Shown here: piece by piece, positions 56,915 to 64,000 of the stretch | How the letters are laid out: every line of letters begins with the position of its first letter | How positions within the stretch are numbered: position 1 is the first letter of the stretch | Origin: JBBDMC01 sp963826055 | GTDB taxonomy: Bacteria > Pseudomonadota > Alphaproteobacteria > Rhizobiales > Kaistiaceae | Assembly: GCA_963826055.1 (NCBI GenBank) | Contig: CAWGVO010000001.1 | Location: 106,803 to 170,802, forward strand | DNA: 64,000 nucleotides | Direction: 5' to 3' | Made by a program: the position numbers and the translations under genes | Notes under the pieces: generated by a model | Told to the model about the DNA's origin: nothing | What the model saw: the letters and a program-made list of their open reading frames with translations, nothing else | Databases searched by the model: none

Positions 56915-57577
56915 AGATACTCGTCGTCGAGGACGAGCCACGCATCGCCGCCGACGTCGCCACCGCCCTCAAGGCCGCCGGCATGGCGGTCGATGTGGTG
57001 GCCGACGGCGAGGAAGCATGGTTCCGCGGCGACACGGAGACCTATGACGCAGCGATCCTCGATCTCGGCCTGCCGCGGCTCGACGGGCTGACGGTGCTCA
57101 AGCGGTGGCGCTCCAACGGCGACCGTTTTCCGGTCCTGATCCTGACTGCGCGTGGCGTTTGGACGGAGCGGGTCGAGGGAATCAACGCCGGCGCCGATGA
57201 TTACCTGCCAAAGCCGTTCGAGATGGAGGAACTGGTTGCGCGGCTGCGCGCACTGTTGCGCCGTTCCGCCGGCCAGGCGGCACCGGTGCTGACGGCGGGG
57301 CCATTGTCACTCGATACGCTCCAGATGCGCATCCTGCTCGAACGGCAAGCCGGTTGCGCTGTCGCCGCTCGAATACCGGCTGCTGGCCTACCTCATGCAC
57401 CACTCCGGACGCGTGGTGGCGCCGACCGAACTGGCGGAGCACCTTTACGATTCCGGCAACGACCGCGACCCCAACGTGATCGAGGTGATCGTCGCCCGCC
57501 TGCGGCGCAAGCTCGGCAGCGACGTGATCGAGACCAGGCGCGGGTTCGGCTATCTCGTCACGGGCGACGAGGCATGA
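56911..57577 (+). CDS. OmpR/PhoP-family response regulator (one frameshift)
   Basis: About 221 residues. Receiver: ILVVEDEPRIAADVATALKAAG, phospho-Asp in DAAILDLGLPRLDG, ILTARG and DDYLPKPFEMEELVARLRALLRR. One surplus base near 57345 precedes the winged-helix effector: LLAYLMHHSGRVVAPTELAEHLYD and VIEVIVARLRRKLGSDVIETRRGFGYL. TTG start coupled to the PepSY stop; ATGA overlap with the sensor gene. Confidence 0.92.
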
Positions 57578-58918
57578 AAGGCGGCTCCATCCGCCTGCGG
57601 CTGTGGTCGGCGGCCGCCATTTCGATCCTGATCGCGCTGACGGTCGCCGGCGTCGGGCTTCGCTACCTGTTCGAGCGTCATGTAGAGCGGCGGGTCGAGG
57701 CCGAGTTGAGCGCCGATCTCACCCGCTTGATTGGCGCCACCAGTTTCGTCGGCGACAGCTTGCAGGTGGCACCGATCCTCACCGATCCGCGCATGGACAC
57801 CCCCCTGTCCGGCTACTACTGGCAGGTGGAGGACCTGACGACCGGCACGCTGGTGCGCTCGCGCTCGCTCTGGGATTCGACGCTCGCCCTGCCGGGCCCG
57901 CCGGCAGGCGATGGGGCGCAGCACCACTACGAAGTCACCGGCCCGCGGGGCGCGCTGCTGGTCGCCGTTGCCCGCACGATCATCGATCCCGGCGGGCACT
58001 CGTTCCGCATCGCGGTGGCGGAGGATCATCAGACCGTCACCCAATCGGTCAGCGACTATATGTGGGAGCTGGCGCCGGCGCTGGCCTTGCTGGCCGCTGT
58101 GCTGCTCGCTGCAATCTTCGTCCAGATAACGGTCGGCCTGGCGCCGCTGGAGTACCTGCGTGCAGCCGTCCGCGACGTCGTCGCCCGGCGCTCGGTGCGC
58201 CTGGACGTCGCGGCACCAAGCGAAGTGCAGCCGCTCGCCGACGAGATCAACCGTTTGCTCGAGGCGCAGGAGAAGGCGCTGGCGCGGGCGCGTTCGCGGG
58301 CGACCGATCTCGCCCACGGCCTCAAGACGCCATTGCAGGTGCTCTCCGCCGATATCCGGGCGTTGCGCAACAAGGGCGAGGCCGGCCTCGCCGACGATAT
58401 CGAGCGCAGCGCCGGCGCCATCCGGCGACACATCGAGATCGAGCTTGCCCGCGCGCGCCTTGCCCCCGGCGTGTCTGGCAAGACGGAGTGCCAGGTGGGC
58501 GAAACCGCCGCGCGGGTCATCTCCGTCGTCAGGCGCACACCTGGCGGCGAGCGACTGGCCTTTGCGGTCGACGTTCCTGACGGCCTCACGGCGCCGATCG
58601 ACGAAGGCGACCTCTCCGAAATCCTCGGCAACCTGATCGAAAACGCCGCCCGCTTCGCGCGTTCGGCGATCCGCGTCGGCGCCGTCGCCGACGGCAACGG
58701 CGCGACGATCACCATCGCCGACGACGGACCCGGCATCGCCGACAAGGACAAGATTTCCGCGCTTGTCGCGCGGCGTCCGCCTCGACACCAACGGGGGCGG
58801 CAGCGGCCTTGGCCTCGCCATCGTCTCCGACATCGTCGAAGCCTACGGCGGTCACCTGACGATGTCGGACGCCTGCCCCGGCCTGAAGGTCACGATTTCG
58901 TTGCCGCAGCGCGCGTAG
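57574..58918 (+). CDS. Two-component sensor histidine kinase (one frameshift)
   Basis: About 448 residues. First helix LWSAAAISILIALTVAGVGL, a periplasmic sensor domain of about 130 residues (FVGDSLQVAPILTDP to RIAVAEDHQTV), second helix LAPALALLAAVLLAAIFVQI, then HAMP-like sequence, phospho-acceptor His in ATDLAHGLKTPLQVLS, N-box EILGNLIENAARFA and G1 DDGPGIADKD. One surplus base near 58768 precedes the G2 box GSGLGLAIVSDIVEAYGG. It resembles PhoQ-like kinases. Ends 12 bases before the convergent electron-transfer operon. Confidence 0.92.
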
Positions 58919-58930
58919 GTCCACGCCGGC

Positions 58931-60439
58931 TCAGGCGAAGCCGGGGAAGAAATCGACCTTGATGCGCGACCGCTTGACGCCCATTCCCCGTAGCGTGCGG
59001 CGAAGGGCCTTCACCATCGCTTGCGGGCCGGAAATGTAGAACGTGCGCTCGCGGTAGTCGGGGATCGCCTCACGCACCAGCCGCGCATCGATCTGGCCGG
59101 GATACTGGCCGGGCTCGGCGCCATGCGCCACCGCGTAGACGGTGCGGACGCCAAGCCGGCGGTTCGCGGCGTCGAGCACCTCGCGATAGGCGATGTCCTG
59201 CTGCCGCTCGTTGCCATAGAGAACGACGATCGGGCGCGTTTCGCCACGATCGATCAGCAACTGCAGCATGCTGCGGAATGGCGTCATGCCGATGCCGCCG
59301 GCGAGAAACGCGAGCTTGGCGTCGGGATCGGCCGGCAGCGTGAAGCTTCCCGATACGTGAGAGGCGAAAATGGTGTCGCCGGGCGCCATCGACCCCAGCG
59401 CCCGCTTGAAGGTGCTGGCGACCGGGTAGAACTTGACGCCGAGGCGCACCGAGTCCTCGGTCGGCGCCGAGGCAACCGTGAAATAGCGGCGGTTGCCACG
59501 GTTGTCTGGATGCTCGACGCCCAGCGTCCATTCCAGGTACTGACCGGCTTCGAAAGCGAGCTTGCGCTGCGGCGTGAATATGAAGTCGTAGGTGTCGGCG
59601 GCAGCCCGCTCGATGTGCTCGAGCTTGAGCTGGAAACGGCCTTGCGGGCTCATCGCGTAGGCGAAGAGGTTGCCGATGACGAGCGCCAGTTCCGGCGTGA
59701 AATAGAACGATCCGATGTGGACGGTCGGCGAGAACAGGAAGCCGACCAAAGCGCCGAAGGCAAGCCTTGGCCAGCGCGTCGTCGGCGCGGTCAGCGGCTC
59801 GGTCAGCATGACGAACCCGAAAAAGAAGAGCGGCGAATAGAGCAGCGTCTGGTTCAGCGCATCGCCGAATTGCGCCGGCGGAATCAGCGCCAGGGTCGTT
59901 GCCAGGTCGACCAGGATGAAGGTCGCCACGAGGTCAAACCGCTGCAGCTTGCGCACCAGCAGCAGGCCGCCGGCAAGCACCACCGGCAGCAGCGGCAGGT
60001 TGCCCCCCACCCACCACGTCGCCGGCTGGTCGAGCAGCAGCGCCGGCAGCAGGACGCCGAAGGCGGCGGGGTTGAAAACGTGCCTGCGGCCGACGGCGAA
60101 GATGAACTTCGACGCCATCGCCCATACCGAAGCGAAGACCAGGATCCCGACGCCCTTCAGGTCCGCAGCGGTCACCGGATCGAGAATGAGGACGAGAATA
60201 AGGGCGGTGATGTAGACCGACTCGTGGTTGGCCGGCACCGCGAACACGGAGGCGAAGACCTTGTTGGTGATCCAGCAGGAGGCGAGGATGATCACACCCG
60301 AAAAGGCGAGCGCCGTCGGATCGTGCGGAATGACGTTGACGAATCCGAGCAAGAAGGCAGCGCCGACCAGCGCCAGCAGGTAGTAGAGCACCAGCCGGTA
60401 CATGGTGATGTGATCGAGGATTTTGTCGACGGCCGTCAT
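58931..60439 (-). CDS. RnfD/NqrB-type membrane domain fused to a ferredoxin-NAD(P)H reductase-like domain
   Basis: 502 residues, one intact frame. N-half: about nine helices with VGRRHVFNPAAFGVLLPALL and MLTEPLTAPTTRWPRLAFGALVG, both RnfD/NqrB signatures. C-half from residue ~280: FNR-like reductase with RRYFTVASAP (FAD), LAFLAGGIGMTPFRSML (pyrophosphate/NAD) and RTFYISGPQAMVKAL. No S/D-GAT flavinylation motif was seen in the membrane part. The ATG overlaps the apbE stop (ATGA), so it is the last gene of the three-gene operon. Likely moves electrons between cytosolic NAD(P)H and the periplasmic FMN protein. Confidence 0.88.
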   Translation of the reverse strand: MTAVDKILDHITMYRLVLYYLLALVGAAFLLGFVNVIPHDPTALAFSGVIILASCWITNKVFASVFAVPANHESVYITALILVLILDPVTAADLKGVGILVFASVWAMASKFIFAVGRRHVFNPAAFGVLLPALLLDQPATWWVGGNLPLLPVVLAGGLLLVRKLQRFDLVATFILVDLATTLALIPPAQFGDALNQTLLYSPLFFFGFVMLTEPLTAPTTRWPRLAFGALVGFLFSPTVHIGSFYFTPELALVIGNLFAYAMSPQGRFQLKLEHIERAAADTYDFIFTPQRKLAFEAGQYLEWTLGVEHPDNRGNRRYFTVASAPTEDSVRLGVKFYPVASTFKRALGSMAPGDTIFASHVSGSFTLPADPDAKLAFLAGGIGMTPFRSMLQLLIDRGETRPIVVLYGNERQQDIAYREVLDAANRRLGVRTVYAVAHGAEPGQYPGQIDARLVREAIPDYRERTFYISGPQAMVKALRRTLRGMGVKRSRIKVDFFPGFA

Positions 60440-61182
60440 AATGGTTCTGAGAAGCCCGCGAAGCCGGTGGTGAGCGTGGCGCGACCGCCGGCGTCGATCA
60501 CGTAGCCTTCGAGACCGGGCACCGCTTCGATGAAATAGATGCCGTCCTTGCCCATGGCGAAGGCGGCGGTTGCGAAACGGTCGGCTTCGAGCACATCCGG
60601 CCCGATAACGGTCAGGCTGACGATGTCCTCGATCGGCCGGCCGGGCAGATGCGGGTTGTAGATGTGCTGGCCGCGCGCGTAGGTGCCGGACGTGGCGACG
60701 CCATGCCCGCGGGGATAGATCACCTTGACGATCTCGCCTCCGTTGAACGGGTTGCGGATGCCGACGCTCCACTCCCCTCGCGCCGCGTTCTTGCCGCGGG
60801 AGTGGACGTCGCCGCCTGCCTCGATAAAGAAATCGCCGGCACCGCTCCGCGCGACCATGGTCCCCGCCCGGTCGATCGCCCAGCCCTTGACGATGCCGGA
60901 AGGATCGAGGGTGCCGTCCGGCTTGCGAATGTCGAAGAATCCGTCGGTTTCGCCCTTTGTCCGTTCAGCCAGCGCCAGTACGTCACGCATCTCGTCACTG
61001 GAGTCCGCAACCGCCAGGCATCCGCGGTTGATCGCCGCGATCTCGCTGTCGGACCGGTAGGTGCTGAAGCGGCGGTCGACGCCCTCGAAATACGCGAAGA
61101 CCGCGTCAATCACCGCGCCATCAGGCGCGTCGACGACCTCGACCGTGATAGGCATGCCCATCAGGACGCGCGTCTCGCGCAT
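60436..61182 (-). CDS. apbE: ApbE family FAD:protein FMN transferase
   Basis: 248 residues. Transfers FMN from FAD to a Thr or Ser of a target protein. LMGMPITVEVVDAPDGA, the FSTYRSDSEIAAINR segment, DPSGIVKGWAIDRAG, FIEAGGDVHSRG and VATSGTYARGQHIYNP are the family landmarks. No signal peptide or lipobox is visible in this frame, although ApbE is usually periplasmic. 3 bases behind the FMN-binding gene, whose SGAT motif is its expected target. Confidence 0.88.
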   Translation of the reverse strand: MRETRVLMGMPITVEVVDAPDGAVIDAVFAYFEGVDRRFSTYRSDSEIAAINRGCLAVADSSDEMRDVLALAERTKGETDGFFDIRKPDGTLDPSGIVKGWAIDRAGTMVARSGAGDFFIEAGGDVHSRGKNAARGEWSVGIRNPFNGGEIVKVIYPRGHGVATSGTYARGQHIYNPHLPGRPIEDIVSLTVIGPDVLEADRFATAAFAMGKDGIYFIEAVPGLEGYVIDAGGRATLTTGFAGFSEPL

Positions 61183-61185
61183 CGC

Positions 61186-61983
61186 TCACGCCTTGGCCTT
61201 TTGCAACGCGCTGTCCAGTGAGCGGATGAAGCCCTCGCTGGTGAGCGTCGCACCCGAGATGATGTCGACGTTGGCACTCTGGGCGCTGATGACCTCGTCA
61301 CGCAGCATCGGCAGGGCCTGGCGGTTGATGCGGACCGAAGTGCGCCGGTCGCTCGGATAGTCCAGCACATTGATCGACGCGAGCCGGCCGTCCTGAATGA
61401 CCGCCTGAATTTGGACGAGGCCGTAGAACACGTTGATGGTCGGCCCCGTGTAGGTGCCGTCGGTGTAGGTACCGTGCTTGGCGGCCGAGGCGATGTAGGC
61501 CGGGGAGAGCAGCGCCGGCACCGTCCGGTTGTCGAAGCTCGGCGCCGGATGAGGCAGCGGCGGAGTTGTCGGCGCGGCCTGTGCCATTTGAACCGGCGCC
61601 GGTGGCGGATTGGCGACGTCCGCCGCGGGCGACGGCGCCGGCTGGGCCGCTGGCTCCGGCGGCTTCGGTGCCGGCGCGGCAATCGCCATCTCGGTTGGCG
61701 CCGCGGGCTTCGGCAGCGGCGGCGGCTCGGCCGGGGTCTCGGCAGCCGCGGACCGGGCTGGCGCCGGCTGGTCCGCGGGGACGGTTACCGTCTGGCCGGT
61801 GATGAACGGCACCGGCTGCATCGGCGGCGCTGCGGGCGGGGCGGCGACCGGCTGGGCAAGATTGGCGATCGGATCGCCACCGTCCGGCGGCAGCGAGGCG
61901 AGCGGAGCCGGTCCGGTCCACTGGCTCCACACATAGCCGGCGGAAGCTGCAACGACGAAGAACGAGAGGGCGACCTTCTTCAT
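61186..61983 (-). CDS. FMN-binding domain protein with Pro/Ala-rich stalk
   Basis: 265 residues. N-terminal membrane signal (VALSFFVVAASAGYVWSQW), then about 125 residues dominated by Pro and Ala, then an FMN-binding domain (GTYTGPTINVFYGLVQIQAVI, VRINRQALPMLRDEVI). The DIISGATLTSEGF near the end is the D-x-x-S-G-A-T flavinylation motif, whose Thr is the expected FMN-linkage site. The stalk would hold the redox domain out from the membrane in the periplasm. First gene of the operon with apbE and the RnfD/NqrB-FNR fusion. Confidence 0.88.
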   Translation of the reverse strand: MKKVALSFFVVAASAGYVWSQWTGPAPLASLPPDGGDPIANLAQPVAAPPAAPPMQPVPFITGQTVTVPADQPAPARSAAAETPAEPPPLPKPAAPTEMAIAAPAPKPPEPAAQPAPSPAADVANPPPAPVQMAQAAPTTPPLPHPAPSFDNRTVPALLSPAYIASAAKHGTYTDGTYTGPTINVFYGLVQIQAVIQDGRLASINVLDYPSDRRTSVRINRQALPMLRDEVISAQSANVDIISGATLTSEGFIRSLDSALQKAKA

Positions 61984-62054
61984 GACCGTAAATGCGTCCA
62001 GAACAGCGATCGTGGCCGCCGCGCGACCACGCCCGAGCTTATCGGCGAATCAAG

Positions 62055-62072
62055 CTGACAGGCCGCTGTCAG
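62055..62072. promoter_or_regulatory. Palindrome upstream of the FMN-protein operon
   Basis: CTGACAG-GCCG-CTGTCAG, perfect 7-base arms, about 70 bases before the FMN-protein start. Could bind a regulator of the electron-transfer operon, perhaps the response regulator at 56911-57577; or be a simple hairpin. Confidence 0.4.
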
Positions 62073-62170
62073 GCCCGCCGGGCCGACCGGCACGTGAAAA
62101 CAGCGGCATCCCAACTGTCCGCAGCCCGTTGGAACGGTCGCGGTCAACGTCGATCGGTGTTCGGTGAAAG

Positions 62171-62248
<78 letters not shown>

Positions 62249-62310
62249 CAAAGCCCGGCCGCGTGAGCGGCGGGCCCTTCATATAGACCTGTGTGACAAC
62301 GATTTGAAGG

Positions 62311-62344
62311 CCCGAAAAACGGCCGCAACCGTGAATTTTTCGGG
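62311..62344 (-). terminator. A/T-tract hairpin after the glycosyltransferase
   Basis: CCCGAAAAA (62311-62319) and TTTTTCGGG (62336-62344), perfect 9-base arms, about 30 bases after the glycosyltransferase stop on the minus strand. The A5/T5 core with a short inner GC stem could terminate on either strand. Confidence 0.6.
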
Positions 62345-62372
62345 GGCTGCCGGCGGTCCGCCGCGGATCTGC

Positions 62373-63368
62373 CTAGAGTTCTTCGTCGATCAGATAGAGC
62401 GGCCGATGCTTGCTCTCGATGAACAGCCGGCTGACGTACTCGCCGATGACGCCGAGGGTGATCAGCTGGACGCCGCCGAGGAACAGGATGACGGTCATCA
62501 TCGAGGCGTAGCCGGGCACGTCGACCCCGTGGATCATGGCGCGCACGACGATGATGCCGCCGTATAGAAGCGCCATGAACGCGATGAACAGGCCGATGAA
62601 CGTCCAGATCCTCAGCGGCAGCGTCGAGAACCCGGTGACGCCGTCCACCGCCAGCGCCCACAGCCGCCAGAAGGCGAACCGGCTCTTCCCGACCGATCGC
62701 GTCTCGCGCCGGTAGGGCACGCCAATGCTGCGGAAGCCGACCCACGCGAACAGCCCCTTCATGAAGCGGTTGCGTTCCGGCAGCTGCCGCAGCGCCTCCA
62801 CCACCCGCCGGTCGATCAGGCGGAAGTCGCCGGTATCGGCCGGGATCGGACTGTTCGCCATGTAGTTGAACCAGCGGTAGAACAGCCCGGCGCTCGCCCG
62901 CTTCAACGTCGTGTCGGAGTTCCGGTCCGAGCGCACGCCGTAGACGACGTCGTAGCCTTCGCGCCAGCGTTCGATCATGCGCGGAATGACCTCCGGCGGA
63001 TCCTGAAGGTCGACGTCGATCGGCACCACCACGTCGCCGTTGACGTAGTCGATGCCGGCGGCCAGCGCGGCCTCCTTGCCGAAGTTTCGCGTGAAGCCGA
63101 TCACCCGCACCCGCCCGTCGCGTTCATGCAGGTCGCGCAGCCTTGCGCGCGTGCCGTCACTGCTGCCGTCGTCGACGAAAAGGATCTCGAGGTCGACCCC
63201 GAGGGGAGCCACCACGTCGAGCAGCCGCCGGTAGAAGGCCTCGATCGCCCCTTCCTCGTTGAGGACCGGCACGATCACGCTCATCAGCCGGAGCTGTCGC
63301 CCGGGCTGCGGCACGGCGCGGAGCGCGCCTCTCGCCGGGGCCATCGTCAGATCGAGCAACGGGTCCAC
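62373..63368 (-). CDS. GT2-family glycosyltransferase (DPM1/GtrB-like)
   Basis: 331 residues. MSVIVPVLNEEGAIEAFYRRLL, the DxD-type LEILFVDDGSSDGTRARLRDL and PIDVDLQDPPEVIPRMIERW, then two C-terminal helices (IWTFIGLFIAFMALLYGGIIVV and MTVILFLGGVQLITLGVIGEYVSRLF). Typical of polyprenyl-phosphate sugar transferases that modify envelope polysaccharides. The start is uncertain: GTG at 63368, ATG at 63344 or ATG at 63284 are possible, and conserved sequence begins near the last. Confidence 0.9.
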   Translation of the reverse strand: MDPLLDLTMAPARGALRAVPQPGRQLRLMSVIVPVLNEEGAIEAFYRRLLDVVAPLGVDLEILFVDDGSSDGTRARLRDLHERDGRVRVIGFTRNFGKEAALAAGIDYVNGDVVVPIDVDLQDPPEVIPRMIERWREGYDVVYGVRSDRNSDTTLKRASAGLFYRWFNYMANSPIPADTGDFRLIDRRVVEALRQLPERNRFMKGLFAWVGFRSIGVPYRRETRSVGKSRFAFWRLWALAVDGVTGFSTLPLRIWTFIGLFIAFMALLYGGIIVVRAMIHGVDVPGYASMMTVILFLGGVQLITLGVIGEYVSRLFIESKHRPLYLIDEEL

Positions 63369-63506
63369 CTTCGCTGACGGCGCGGGCGGACGGATCGGGG
63401 CCGTCCCACCGCGCAGGGATCAGGGACCATACGCCGCACGTGTTTTCCAATTGGTTGACCGCACGGCTCAAATTTGCCGGGTTGGCCTGCCGCCCCGATG
63501 CCAGAA

Positions 63507-63534
63507 CGCAAAACGCCGCCCCGAAGGGCGGCGT
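63507..63534 (-). terminator. rRNA operon terminator
   Basis: CGCCGCCC-TTCG-GGGCGGCG on the minus strand (63514-63533) followed by TTTTGCGTT, about 80 bases beyond the 5S end. A UUCG-type loop and long stem make it strong. Confidence 0.85.
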
Positions 63535-63613
63535 TGCGGTTTCGCTGAAGCACGGGAAGAGAAGGTTTCGAAGCTGTGCGCCCGCGAGGCGCCCGCCTTT
63601 CCTGCGCTTGGCA

Positions 63614-63731
63614 GGCCTGGCAGCGACCTACTTTCCCACGTCTTAGGACGCAGTATCATCGGCGCGGAGAAGTTTAACGGCCGAGTTCGGAATGGGATCG
63701 GGTTCAGGCTCCTCGCTATTGCCACCAAGCC
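63614..63731 (-). rRNA. 5S ribosomal RNA
   Basis: On the minus strand GGTGGCAATAGCGAGGAGCC begins the molecule, the conserved loop segments CCCATTCCGAACTCGG and GAAGTTTAA-complement follow, and the 3' part contains GTGGGAAAGTAGGTCGCTGCC. Length about 118, normal. Ends are approximate to a few bases. Confidence 0.93.
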
Positions 63732-63799
63732 AGCCAAACGCAGGCGAACGGTCTTTTCCAGTCACCCGTCTGTCATGACGGGCATCGATAATGAGAGTG

Positions 63800-64000
<201 letters not shown>

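Overview
The window is a GC-rich (roughly two-thirds G+C by eye) chromosomal segment of an alphaproteobacterium, most likely Hyphomicrobiales-like. The pointers are homospermidine synthase beside a type III ornithine/lysine decarboxylase, a fused indolepyruvate:ferredoxin oxidoreductase, a DUF2277 protein, DUF1007/NicO metal export, NMT1-type ABC transport, an rRNA operon with an alphaproteobacterial-type 5S, and an initiator tRNA nearby. The species cannot be named from the sequence. About 58 protein genes, one tRNA and the 3' end of an rRNA operon are present, densely packed with many 4-nt ATGA overlaps.

Layout. 1-8.2 kb: a periplasmic 5'-nucleotidase (partial at the left edge), DUF2277, fused IorAB, a truncated TRAP small permease, a C26 peptidase and a nickel/cobalt export pair. 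8.2-14.1 kb: gamma-glutamyltransferase, an ArsR-SRPBCC-SRPBCC operon with a clear operator, a cupin, then a long leader RNA and ornithine decarboxylase. 14-25.6 kb: M3 and S41 peptidases, homospermidine synthase, NDH-2, a WD40/CobW pair, an alpha/beta hydrolase with its TetR regulator, and an orphan dipeptide-type binding protein. 26.4-38.2 kb: two divergent operons for uptake and catabolism of an N-heterocycle, probably a nucleobase or pyrimidine (RidA, 8-oxoguanine deaminase-like, creatininase family, two paralogous FAD-linked oxidases, NMT1-type ABC importer, cytosine deaminase-like, NAD(P)H oxidoreductase, MarR, SDR). 38.2-44 kb: EamA exporter, 2-hydroxyacid dehydrogenase, DenD-like and SDR dehydrogenases, GNAT, aminotransferase. 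44-45.9 kb: a non-coding stretch rich in GNRA hairpins, then cspA and bioY. 45.9-56 kb: a type 2 (eukaryote-like) isoleucyl-tRNA synthetase, a MarR-EmrA-EmrB efflux operon with two palindromes, ALDH16-like two-domain aldehyde dehydrogenase with DeoC. 56-62 kb: PepSY protein, two-component system, and a flavin-based electron-transfer operon (FMN-binding protein, ApbE, RnfD/NqrB-type membrane domain fused to a ferredoxin-reductase domain). 62-64 kb: initiator tRNA, glycosyltransferase, 5S and 23S rRNA.

The most important warning concerns reading frames. About twenty genes, including ileS, are broken by one or several single-base frameshifts. When realigned by hand, nearly all of them are one extra base at a C-G step (an extra G after C in the coding direction), and removing it restores a normal protein. 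This looks like a systematic sequence or consensus artefact, so these entries are given as whole genes and not as pseudogenes. The truncated TRAP permease at 5.3-5.6 kb does not fit that pattern and looks like a true remnant.

The most interesting biology is the flavinylation module at 56-62 kb, the divergent N-heterocycle cluster at 26-38 kb, and the structured non-coding element at 44.2-44.5 kb.
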